Shown here one piece after another: positions 9,192-15,771 of a stretch of DNA of 15,771 nt; position 1 is the first letter of the stretch, and every line of letters begins with the position of its first letter. The DNA comes from JANWYQ01 sp034432445. Lineage in GTDB: Bacteria > Chloroflexota > Anaerolineae > JAAEKA01. Below the pieces are notes generated by a model. That model saw only the letters and a list, made by a program, of their open reading frames with translations. It was not told the origin of the DNA and searched no databases. The DNA is taken from assembly GCA_034432445.1 (NCBI GenBank), contig DAOUBX010000184.1, positions 1-15,771 of the forward strand. The letters are read 5' to 3'. The position numbers and the translations under genes are program-made.

Positions 9192-10019
9192 ATGAGATAT
9201 ACCGATGTACAGTGGCAAAGTGCGGACGGCCTGCCGCTGGTGGGTCGATGCTGGGAACCGGACGCTGAGCCGCGCGCGGTCGTCTGCCTGGTGCATGGCC
9301 TGGGCGAGCACTGCGGCCGCTACGGCCATGTGGCTGCGGCGCTGAACGCGGCCGGCTATGCGGTGCTGGCCTGCGACCAGCGCGGACACGGACGCTCTGG
9401 CGGCAAACGCGGTTTCATCCCTTCCTACGACGCGCTCATGGACGACATCGGCCTGCTGCTGACGCAGGCCGAGCAGCGCTTCCCCGGCAAGCCACGCTTC
9501 CTCTATGGCCACAGCCTGGGCGGCAACGAGGTGCTCAACTACGCGCTGCGACGTCGACCCGCCCTGGCCGGCGTCGTTGCCACCAGCCCCGGCCTGCGCA
9601 CTGCTTTCCGGCCGCCGGCGCTGCAACTGGCCGCCGGCCGGCTGATGAACCGGCTGTGGCCGGCCTTCACGCTGCCTAACGGGCTGGAGCTGGCTGGGCT
9701 GTCGCGCGATCCGGCCGTCATCAGCGCCTACGAGACCGACCCCCTCAACCATGACCGCCTCTCGGCGCGGCTGGGGGTCAGCCTGCTGGAGGCCGGTGAA
9801 TGGGCCATCGCCCACGCCGCCGAGTTCCCTGTGCCCCTGCTGCTGATGCACGGCACGGCCGACCGCCTCACCTCCCACCAGGCCAGCCAGGAGTTCGCGG
9901 CCAAGGCCCCCAACTGTGCGCTGAAGCTGTGGGACGGACTATACCACGAGACGCACAACGAGCCGGAGCAGCAGGCGGTGCTGGCGACGGTTGTCGCGTG
10001 GCTGCAGCAGTGGACGTGA
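9192..10019 (+). CDS. Alpha/beta hydrolase, monoacylglycerol lipase / lysophospholipase-like
   Basis: This is a soluble serine hydrolase of the Hydrolase_4 family, expected to cleave monoacylglycerols, lysophospholipids or similar esters. Visible motifs are the oxyanion strand LVHGLGEHCGRY near residue 35 and the DQRGHGRSGGKRG segment. The nucleophile elbow GHSLGG gives Ser108. HGTADRL gives Asp224 and LYHETHNE gives His252, completing the triad. The region between about residues 130 and 190 would be the lid or cap. The length of 275 residues is normal for the family, and there is no signal peptide. ATG 9192 is preferred to the in-frame TTG at 9186 because AAGGA (9178-9182) is 9 bases upstream of the ATG. 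The gene stands between ferritin and the lacI locus without obvious functional ties to either. The substrate cannot be fixed from sequence. Confidence 0.9.
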   Translation: MRYTDVQWQSADGLPLVGRCWEPDAEPRAVVCLVHGLGEHCGRYGHVAAALNAAGYAVLACDQRGHGRSGGKRGFIPSYDALMDDIGLLLTQAEQRFPGKPRFLYGHSLGGNEVLNYALRRRPALAGVVATSPGLRTAFRPPALQLAAGRLMNRLWPAFTLPNGLELAGLSRDPAVISAYETDPLNHDRLSARLGVSLLEAGEWAIAHAAEFPVPLLLMHGTADRLTSHQASQEFAAKAPNCALKLWDGLYHETHNEPEQQAVLATVVAWLQQWT

Positions 10020-10079
10020 GAGGATGCTCTACGCTCGGCGCGCGACGCAAATCGGCGCAAAAAAGCGACAACAACCCTC

Positions 10080-10108
10080 TTGACAAGCGCCAGAAACGGT
10101 GTTAAACT
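10080..10108 (+). promoter_or_regulatory. Sigma70-type promoter of lacI-family gene
   Basis: A perfect TTGACA (10080-10085) is followed after 17 bases by TAAACT (10103-10108), a four-of-six -10 match. Transcription should begin near 10115, leaving a leader of about 140 bases that contains the candidate operators. Confidence 0.6.
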
Positions 10109-10114
10109 GGCGCT
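10086..10114. promoter_or_regulatory. Perfect 8-bp inverted repeat within the lacI promoter
   Basis: AGCGCCAG (10086-10093) and CTGGCGCT (10107-10114) are inverted copies separated by 13 bases. They fill the spacer and overlap the -10 element. They could be an operator for another regulator, or a hairpin ending transcription from the hydrolase gene (no T-tract follows). Confidence 0.45.
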
Positions 10115-10123
10115 GTAATTAGT

Positions 10124-10219
10124 TAAGCGGTTTCCTATGGAGCCGCTTATTCTTTGGCCTGATAGTTAACCGCTTACCGATCGCCCTCGTCCCCTCTCTG
10201 CAGCGCGATCAAGCGGTCC
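10124..10219. promoter_or_regulatory. Array of LacI-type operator candidates (AAnCGnTT)
   Basis: Two exact AAnCGnTT cores are seen, AAGCGGTT (10125-10132) and AACCGCTT (10168-10175). Two copies with one mismatch are AGCCGCTT (10141-10148) and AAGCGGTC (10211-10218). LacI/GalR-family operators are typically palindromes with a central CG and flanking AA/TT. Centres at 10128.5, 10171.5 and 10214.5 are exactly 43 bases apart. Autoregulation by the downstream repressor is inferred. Confidence 0.5.
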
Positions 10220-10255
10220 CCAACCAACACGCAAGCTGTAACCGAGGCTGTTGCC

Positions 10256-11305
10256 ATGGCGGCAACCATCTACGACGTGGCCAAGCGGGCCGGCGTATCC
10301 ACAGCCACCGTTTCCAAAGTGCTCTCCAACACGCCTTACGTGAGCGAAAGGACGCGCGCCAAGGTGCTGGCAAGCATCGAGGAGCTCGGGTATGTGCCCA
10401 GTCTAGCGGCGCGCGGCCTAAGCAAAGCGCGCACTTACCTGCTGGCCCTGGTTATCCCCTACACCTCGGACTACCTGTATTCTGACCCCCACTTGCTCGA
10501 GCTGATTCGCGGCATCGAGCAAGAAACGAAGGCCCACCACTACAACATCTTGCTTTCAACCGGCGATCGTCCCACGCGCGGCAGCAATGCCGAGGACAGC
10601 GCCGTGGGCCCTTACCAGCGCGCGGTGCGCAGCCAATACGCTGATGGCGTGATTGTGGTGGCCAGCAGCGCCTTCACCGGCGCCGGTCCCAAACCACTGA
10701 CGCAAATGTTTCCCACGGTGGGCATTGGCTACCACGCGGTGGGCGGCCGGCACACGGTGCACGCCGATGACCGCGAGGGCGCCGCCGCCGCCACCCACCA
10801 TCTGCTCGCTCTGGGCCATCGACGAATCGGCGTCATCAGCGCCGTACCCCAAATCACGGCTCTGAGCCGTCGCTTGGAGGGCCATCAGCAGGCGTTGGCG
10901 GAGGCTGGGCTGGGGTGGGACCCCCAGATGCTGGCCTGGGGCGACTTCACCGATGCCAGCGGCTATCGCGCGGCCGAGCAGCTGTTGGCTTTGCCGCAGC
11001 GCCCGACCGCAATTTTCGCGTTCAACGATCGCATGGCCATGGGCGCAATCAAGCGCTGCCGCGAGGTGGGCCTGGCCGTGCCCGCTGATCTGTCCATTGT
11101 AGGCTTCGACGACATCCCTGCCGCTGCTTTGTTCGATCCGCCGCTGACCACGGTACGTCAGCCGGCGCTGGAGATGGGTGCCATGGCTGCCCGCCTCTTG
11201 TTCGACTTGATCGACGGCAAGGCGGTGGACACGGAAGAGCTTGTGTTGCCCACAGAGTTGATTGTGCGCGCCTCCTGCACCGAGGCGTGTCGGTCATCAG
11301 GGTAA
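10256..11305 (+). CDS. LacI/GalR-family transcriptional repressor
   Basis: The 349-residue protein starts with a canonical LacI helix-turn-helix at residues 5-25 (IYDVAKRAGVSTATVSKVLSN). The hinge helix follows around residues 48-60 (PSLAARGLSKA), with Leu55 at the position that intercalates in the operator minor groove. The rest is a periplasmic-binding-like sugar sensor domain. It includes the family segments ALGHRRIGVIS, PTAIFAFNDRMAMGA and LSIVGFDDIPAAALFDPPLTTVRQP. ATG 10256 has GAGG eight bases upstream. The gene stands 122 bases before the sugar-binding-protein gene, so it probably represses that operon until a sugar binds. It has its own good promoter and a row of matching operator candidates. 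The inducer is not evident. Confidence 0.95.
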   Translation: MAATIYDVAKRAGVSTATVSKVLSNTPYVSERTRAKVLASIEELGYVPSLAARGLSKARTYLLALVIPYTSDYLYSDPHLLELIRGIEQETKAHHYNILLSTGDRPTRGSNAEDSAVGPYQRAVRSQYADGVIVVASSAFTGAGPKPLTQMFPTVGIGYHAVGGRHTVHADDREGAAAATHHLLALGHRRIGVISAVPQITALSRRLEGHQQALAEAGLGWDPQMLAWGDFTDASGYRAAEQLLALPQRPTAIFAFNDRMAMGAIKRCREVGLAVPADLSIVGFDDIPAAALFDPPLTTVRQPALEMGAMAARLLFDLIDGKAVDTEELVLPTELIVRASCTEACRSSG

Positions 11306-11356
11306 CCCGGAGCACGCTGTGGAGACTGCCAAGGAGGTGATTGCGTTTCCTGTTGC

Positions 11357-11392
11357 CTGACAAGCACCTTGCTCTGTCGAACAATCCGGTTT
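11357..11392 (+). promoter_or_regulatory. Candidate promoter with overlapping operator before the sugar-binding-protein gene
   Basis: CTGACA (11357-11362) and AACAAT (11380-11385) are separated by 17 bases and match the -35 and -10 consensus at five and four positions. ATCCGGTT (11384-11391) overlaps the -10 end. It matches the AAnCGnTT core at all but one fixed position, within the partly symmetric AATCCGGTTT. Repressor binding here would block the polymerase. The assignment rests on short motifs only. Confidence 0.3.
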
Positions 11393-11427
11393 TGTGTTGC
11401 ATACTCTTTCCCAAGGAGGAGAGACCC

Positions 11428-12795
11428 ATGGCTAAGAAGCTGCTTTTCGTGCTAGTTGTGCTAACAATGCTTATCTCCGCCTGTGCGCCGGCCACTCCTG
11501 CGCCCCAGGCTCCTGCTGCTGAGCAACCGACGGCTGCGCCGCAACAACCCGCCCAGCCCGCTCAACCCGCCGGCGAGATCACCCTGCGCTGGCGCACTCG
11601 CCCCGACAACCAAGAAGAGGCCAACGTCTATGCCAGCATCAGCGACAAGCTCGACGCTGAATTTGCCGACATTGCGCTGGTCTATGAGCCGGGCGGCAGC
11701 GAGACCGCCAGCTACCAGGACGTGCTCAAGACCGAGATCGGCGCAGGCACGGCCCCCGACGTCTTCTGGATCCCCGGCACCGATGTGGGCGACTTCGCCA
11801 TGCGCGGCCTGATCCTCAACCTGGCCGACCTGGCCGCGGCCACGCCGGACTTCAGCATCGACGCCTTCTACAGCGGCCCGATGGACGCGCTCACCTACAA
11901 CCCGCAGAGCGCACAGAATGGCGCGGGCAGCGGCGCCCTGTGGGGCTTGCCGCGCGACGTCTCGACCTTCGTCCTTTATCTGAACAAGGATTTGCTGGCT
12001 GAGGCCGGCGCCGATGACCCCATTGAGCTGGCCAAGGCCGGCAAGTGGGACTGGGCCGCCTTCCTCGACGTTGCGCAGAAGGTGCGCGCTCTGGGCAGCG
12101 ACATCTACGGCTACGGCGCCAACGCCTGGTGGGGCCCCTACGGCACGTGGATGAACGCGGCTGGCGGCGGCTTCTTCAAGGATAACCGCACCGCCTGCAA
12201 CTTGAACTCACCGGAGTCGCTGGCTGGCCTGGCGTTCGAGCGCGATCTGTACCAGACCCACGATGTAGCCGTACCCTATGGCGAGGACAGCGAGCCGCCC
12301 TTCCGCGCCGGCAAGGTCGCCATGTTCCAGAACGGCCGCTGGGCCACGCCCGGCATCCGCACCGTGACCTTCGACTGGGACGTGGTGGAGCTGCCCAAGG
12401 GGCCGGCCGGCAACGCTGGCAACTGGCAGTTCTGGGGCGCCTATGTGATCAACGCCAAGACCCAGCACCCGCAGGAGGCCTGGAAGCTGCTGCAAGCGCT
12501 GACGCGCGCCGACATCCAAGCGCAGATCTCGGCCATGGGCACCAACATCCCCAGCCGCGTCAGCCAGGAGGCCATCGATGCCTTCCTAACCTTTACCCCG
12601 CCTGCCAACAACCAGGCCTTCATCAATGGCCTGCAGGACAACGCGGTGGCCGAAGGCCCGCTGTGGGCCGGCAGCTGGCCGGACTTCGTGTCGGTGATGG
12701 ACGCTCGCGTCAGCGCCCTGATGACCGGCCAGGAGACCATCGAGCAGTTCGGCGCCACCATCTGCGACGAGGCCGGCAAGGCCTTCACTCAATAA
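11428..12795 (+). CDS. Sugar ABC transporter substrate-binding lipoprotein
   Basis: This is the extracytoplasmic receptor of a carbohydrate ABC importer (SBP family 1, extracellular solute-binding protein). It has 455 residues from ATG 11428, which follows AAGGAGGAGA closely. A lipoprotein signal peptide ends in LISAC, so Cys19 is the lipidated residue. A Pro/Ala/Gln/Thr-rich linker (about residues 20-50) then tethers the domain above the membrane. The body shows family features: TEIGAGTAPDVFWIPGTDVGDFAMRG, LWGLPRDVSTFVLYLNKDLLAEAG, GKWDWAAFLDVAQKV, and FRAGKVAMFQNGRWATPG. The frame could open at TTG 11341, but that would place a non-signal stretch before the signal peptide. It is followed by two permease genes. 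The sugar is not determinable from the sequence. Confidence 0.95.
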   Translation: MAKKLLFVLVVLTMLISACAPATPAPQAPAAEQPTAAPQQPAQPAQPAGEITLRWRTRPDNQEEANVYASISDKLDAEFADIALVYEPGGSETASYQDVLKTEIGAGTAPDVFWIPGTDVGDFAMRGLILNLADLAAATPDFSIDAFYSGPMDALTYNPQSAQNGAGSGALWGLPRDVSTFVLYLNKDLLAEAGADDPIELAKAGKWDWAAFLDVAQKVRALGSDIYGYGANAWWGPYGTWMNAAGGGFFKDNRTACNLNSPESLAGLAFERDLYQTHDVAVPYGEDSEPPFRAGKVAMFQNGRWATPGIRTVTFDWDVVELPKGPAGNAGNWQFWGAYVINAKTQHPQEAWKLLQALTRADIQAQISAMGTNIPSRVSQEAIDAFLTFTPPANNQAFINGLQDNAVAEGPLWAGSWPDFVSVMDARVSALMTGQETIEQFGATICDEAGKAFTQ

Positions 12796-12815
12796 AACCC
12801 GTCGAGAAATTGGCC

Positions 12816-12887
12816 ACGGATTGACGCGGATGGCACGGATGGCACAGATTAGATAACTCTGATTCGTGTTCATCCGTGTCATCCGTG
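12816..12887 (+). repeat. Imperfect inverted repeat between binding-protein and permease genes
   Basis: Repeated CACGGAT-like units on the left arm (about 12825-12853) face ATCCGTG-like units on the right arm (12858-12887) around a 4-base loop (TAAC). About three-quarters of the positions pair. The individual motifs (ACGGATGGC, TCATCCGTG) resemble dispersed intergenic repeats known from many bacterial genomes. In RNA it would be a long hairpin 28-91 bases after the binding-protein stop. It has no T-tract, so an mRNA-processing or stability element is more likely than a terminator. Confidence 0.65.
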
Positions 12888-12922
12888 AGCAAAACCCGGC
12901 CGAATTGTATGAGGAGGCGCCT

Positions 12923-14584
12923 ATGGCCACCATAAGCCTGCCCGCCAGGCGCTCGCATGCTGACACCTGGTTGTTGATCCTGCTGCTTTGGCAGGGGCTG
13001 TTAGCTATCGCCGGCGCTGCGGCAGTCTATGTTATCCTCACCAGCGTGCCGGGCGGGCTGCGCTTCGTGGTCGCAGGCGTCGTGGGGCTGCTGGCCGTGC
13101 TGAGCGCGGCCGCCGTGCCGCTGATCCACCGCCGCGACCACCGCGGCCGCGTGCTGTCGCTGGTGGTCAATTACCTGGGCTTTCTGGCCTGCGCGGCCAT
13201 GCTGCTGCACTTGCTGGGCGCGTTTACCGGCATCGACGACCTGGCCCAGCGCTTCGGCCGCGGCCTGCCCTTCTTGCTTATCACTTTTGTTGGCTACCTG
13301 GTGCGCTCCTTCGGCGACCGCTACGAACAGTACCCGCAGCGGCAACTGGCCTTCCAGCGGGTGGGCAAGATCATCATGCTGGCCGGTCTGGCGCTGTTCT
13401 TTCTGGCCATCGCTAACCTGCCAGGATGGCCTGCGCTGGCCAGCAAGCTGCTCCAGCCCGTGCGCCTGGCCTTGTTGCTGGGCAGCGTGCTGTTCGCCGT
13501 CATGTTCTGGGCCATGTTTCGCCAGAGCACGGCCGAGGCCATGCACGCCAACAACGCCCGCTCCGAGACCATCAGCGGCTACCTCTTCCTGTCGCCCAAC
13601 TTCCTGGGCTTTCTGCTCTTCTTCGCCGGTCCCCTGCTGCTGTCGCTCTACACCAGCTTCACCAACTGGGATGCCTTCGGCACGCGCGATTGGGTTGGGC
13701 TGGACAACTACGCCCGGCTGTTGAACCTAACCTTTGCTCAGCTCAGCTCACCCGCCCAGTTAGCCGCCGAGGTAATCGACACCAAGGTCTTCGATGAGTT
13801 GTTGCGCTTCACGCTCTTCGGCAACAGCTACATCATCGGCGCGCAGGACAAGCTGTTCTGGATCTCGCTGCGCAACACCTTCGTCTTCTGCCTGATCGCC
13901 GTGCCGCTGAGCGTGATCCCAGCGTTGCTGGTGGCCAGCATCCTCAACAGCAAACTGCCGGGCATGAAGTTCTTCCGGGCGGTCTATTTCATCCCCAGCG
14001 TGGCGGCTGTGGTCGGGGTCTCGTTGATCTGGCAGTGGATGTACAACGCGGCTGTGGGCTGGATCAACTACGGCATCACCGTCGGCGTCAACACCCTGAA
14101 CAACCTGTTCGGCCTAAGTATCGTCGATCCGCAGATCCGTTGGCTGTCCAGCGCCGACACTGCCCTGCTGGCGGTGGCCGTCATGGTGGCCTGGCAGACC
14201 ATGGGCTTCAACACCGTACTCTTCGTGGCCGGCATGCAGAGCATCCCCAAGGAGCTCTACGAAGCCGCCACCGTGGACGGGGCCGGCGCTGCAGCGCAAT
14301 TCCGCAAGCTCACCGTGCCTTTGCTGGCGCCGACCACCGTCTTCGTGGTGACCACCACGCTGATCCAGGCCTTCCAGGTCTTCGAGCCCATCTTCATCAT
14401 GACCAACCCGCCCGGTGGACCCAACAACTCGACGCTGAGCATGGTGCTCTACCTGTACCAAAACGGCTTCCAGCGTTTCCGCCAGGGCTACGCCTCGGCC
14501 ATCGCCTGGGTGCTCTTCCTGGCTATCTTCGTCGTCACCATCATCCAGTTCCGCCGCCAGCGCGGCGGCGCCTACGACGCGTGA
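12923..14584 (+). CDS. Carbohydrate ABC transporter permease, MalF-like, with extra N-terminal membrane domain
   Basis: This is an inner-membrane channel subunit of the sugar importer. From ATG 12923 (GAGGAGG just upstream) it has 553 residues, far more than the usual 290-320 for MalF-type subunits. Residues about 16-200 contain roughly six hydrophobic helices that are not part of the standard permease. The core begins near residue 219 with GYLFLSPNFLGFLLFFAGPLLL. It includes NWDAFGTRDWVGLDNYARLL and ends with the ATPase-contacting EAA loop, EAATVDGAGAAAQFRKLTVPLL at 447-468. A segment of about 50 residues near 265-310 (QLSSPAQLAAEVIDTKVFDE) also enlarges an external loop. The frame opens earlier at GTG 12866, but that start lies inside the hairpin repeat. 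The second permease follows after 14 bases. Confidence 0.92.
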   Translation: MATISLPARRSHADTWLLILLLWQGLLAIAGAAAVYVILTSVPGGLRFVVAGVVGLLAVLSAAAVPLIHRRDHRGRVLSLVVNYLGFLACAAMLLHLLGAFTGIDDLAQRFGRGLPFLLITFVGYLVRSFGDRYEQYPQRQLAFQRVGKIIMLAGLALFFLAIANLPGWPALASKLLQPVRLALLLGSVLFAVMFWAMFRQSTAEAMHANNARSETISGYLFLSPNFLGFLLFFAGPLLLSLYTSFTNWDAFGTRDWVGLDNYARLLNLTFAQLSSPAQLAAEVIDTKVFDELLRFTLFGNSYIIGAQDKLFWISLRNTFVFCLIAVPLSVIPALLVASILNSKLPGMKFFRAVYFIPSVAAVVGVSLIWQWMYNAAVGWINYGITVGVNTLNNLFGLSIVDPQIRWLSSADTALLAVAVMVAWQTMGFNTVLFVAGMQSIPKELYEAATVDGAGAAAQFRKLTVPLLAPTTVFVVTTTLIQAFQVFEPIFIMTNPPGGPNNSTLSMVLYLYQNGFQRFRQGYASAIAWVLFLAIFVVTIIQFRRQRGGAYDA

Positions 14585-14598
14585 GAGGAGCACCGATT

Positions 14599-15771
14599 AT
14601 GGCCCCCCCAACAGCAACCACCGCTGCCGCCGCTGTTGCCATGCCGTCGCATCGCTCCCATCGCCTGCGCAAAGCGATAACCTACCTCGCAGCGTACACA
14701 GTGCTGATCGTCTTTGGCTTCATCGTGATCTTCCCCTTCCTGGTGATGCTGTTCACGTCGCTCAAGGAGCCGGCCGACACCTTCTCCTACCCGCCGCGCT
14801 TGCTGCCGCGCGCGCCGGTGACGGTCGAGGTGCCGGGCTTCGATCAGCCGCTGCCGCTCTACACGGTGGAGGTAGACGGCGAGCCGCGCCAGATGGCGTT
14901 GGCGCAGACCACGGTGCGCGTCGGCATCTTTGCGCCGGCCGACGACTTGCAGGCTACCGTCACCGTGCCGCTGAGCGACGTGACGCCCACGGCCGGCGCG
15001 GGCGAGCAGGAGCAGGCCACCGTGGTGGTGGACGGCCAAGAGCAACCGTTGTTCGACGTGCCCGTCGACGGCCAGACTGTGCCCATGGTGCGCGTTGGCC
15101 AGACCGCACTGGGCCGTTTCGTGGACCCGGAAGACCCTAGCGTGGAGGCCCTGGCCAACGTGCGCCTCAGCCCGCCGGTCACGCGCGTGACTGCGCACCC
15201 GCAGAACTATCGCGACGTGCTGGAGCTGAACGGCATGGGCCGCGCCCTGATCAACACCACCCTGGTGACATTGATGGTAGTGCTGGGCCAGTTGACCACC
15301 TCGGTTTTGGGCGGCTACGCCTTTGCCCGCCTGCGCTTCCCCGGCCGCGACACCTTGTTCGTGCTTTACCTGGGCACCATCATGATCCCCTTCGTGGTGC
15401 TGATCATGCCGCTCTACCAGCTCATGGTGCTGATCGGCTGGACCGATCGGCTGGCCGCGCTGATCATCCCCTGGGTCTTCACCGCCTACGGTACCTTCCT
15501 GATGCGTCAGTTCTTCATCACCATCCCGCGCGAGATCGAGGAGGCGGCGCTGATCGACGGTTCCTCGCGGCTGCAAATCCTGTGGCGCATCTTTATCCCG
15601 GCCGCGACGCCCGCCCTGGCCACGCTGGCCACCTTCACCTTCCTCTACGCCTGGAACAGCTTCTTCTGGCCGCTGGTGATCATCAACACCGGCAACACGG
15701 GCAACCACGTGTTGACCCTGGCGCTGAACGTGCTGCGCGGCCGCGCGGCCGACAGCCCCAACCTGGTGCTG
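14599..15771 (+). CDS. Carbohydrate ABC transporter permease, MalG-like, with large external insert (partial, runs off the window)
   Basis: The frame is open from ATG 14599 to the last base (391 codons, no stop), with GAGAGGAG upstream. Residues about 28-54 form the first membrane helix, followed by LFTSLKEPADTFSYPPRLLP, as in MalG-type subunits. Normally the NYRDVL-like motif comes almost at once; here it appears only at residue 203. The intervening ~130 residues are acidic, beta-strand-like and presumably outside the membrane. VDG occurs at 92-94, 144-146 and 156-158, hinting at internal repetition. The core then continues with helices and the EAA loop EEAALIDGSSRLQILWRIFIP (Glu315-Ala317). 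It pairs with the preceding MalF-like subunit. The long minus-strand frame across it is a codon-bias shadow. Confidence 0.93.
   Translation, partial: MAPPTATTAAAAVAMPSHRSHRLRKAITYLAAYTVLIVFGFIVIFPFLVMLFTSLKEPADTFSYPPRLLPRAPVTVEVPGFDQPLPLYTVEVDGEPRQMALAQTTVRVGIFAPADDLQATVTVPLSDVTPTAGAGEQEQATVVVDGQEQPLFDVPVDGQTVPMVRVGQTALGRFVDPEDPSVEALANVRLSPPVTRVTAHPQNYRDVLELNGMGRALINTTLVTLMVVLGQLTTSVLGGYAFARLRFPGRDTLFVLYLGTIMIPFVVLIMPLYQLMVLIGWTDRLAALIIPWVFTAYGTFLMRQFFITIPREIEEAALIDGSSRLQILWRIFIPAATPALATLATFTFLYAWNSFFWPLVIINTGNTGNHVLTLALNVLRGRAADSPNLVL

Noticed and set aside
11331..11355. Perfect Shine-Dalgarno AAGGAGGTGA followed by TTG 11341, as start of the binding protein
   Set aside because: The spacing is too short for TTG 11341, and the encoded extension precedes a standard lipoprotein signal peptide that starts at ATG 11428 with its own strong ribosome site.
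12866..12922. GTG 12866 as the start of the first permease
   Set aside because: It lies inside the hairpin repeat; ATG 12923 has GAGGAGG immediately upstream.
14572..15708. 378-codon open frame on the minus strand across the second permease
   Set aside because: It is rich in His, Gln, Arg and Val without domain signatures and lies opposite a clear EAA-motif permease; it is a GC-bias shadow.

Overview
This is a 15.8 kb GC-rich stretch in which every gene I can support lies on the + strand. The mix suggests a filamentous-type member of the Chloroflexota (Anaerolineae or Caldilineae-like). The signs are lipoproteins with Pro/Ala/Gln-rich linkers, the folC and Lon sequence style, and a LacI regulator placed in front of a two-permease sugar ABC operon. 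This is an inference from protein style; no rRNA or other phylogenetic marker is present.

Layout. Bases 1-208 hold nothing I can support. Bases 209-1036 encode a TPR-rich protein whose repeat pattern begins before its first ATG, so it may be the remnant of a larger protein. A candidate -10 element and an inverted repeat precede folC (1202-2725, folate polyglutamylation). Next is a complete LonA protease (2812-5295). A lipoprotein of unknown function (5393-6526) and an AlbA_2/HATPase/winged-helix regulator (6530-7948) follow, only 3 nt apart and probably co-transcribed.

A 510-base intergenic region contains four helically phased GTGGGATA repeats, an extended -10 promoter and a perfect 12-bp palindrome. 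It leads into a non-heme ferritin with an intact ferroxidase centre (8459-8953). A long hairpin separates ferritin from a monoacylglycerol-lipase-like alpha/beta hydrolase (9192-10019). One arm of this hairpin is nearly repeated at the hydrolase ribosome binding site.

The right third is a carbohydrate-uptake locus: a LacI-family repressor (10256-11305), a lipoprotein sugar-binding protein (11428-12795), a MalF-like permease (12923-14584) and a MalG-like permease cut by the window end (14599 onward). A good sigma70-type promoter and up to four AAnCGnTT sites lie upstream of lacI. One more near-match overlaps a candidate promoter of the binding-protein gene. This suggests one repressor controls both itself and the transporter. 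A hairpin between the binding-protein and permease genes recalls the processing and stability elements that set binding-protein excess in other operons. Both permeases are enlarged: the first by about six N-terminal membrane helices, the second by an external insert of about 130 residues. No ATPase or glycoside hydrolase is in view, so the substrate cannot be named.

I found no CRISPR array, transposase, tRNA, rRNA, phage module or clear defence system. The most interesting material is regulatory (operator array, phased repeats, alternative hairpin) and architectural (the enlarged permeases).
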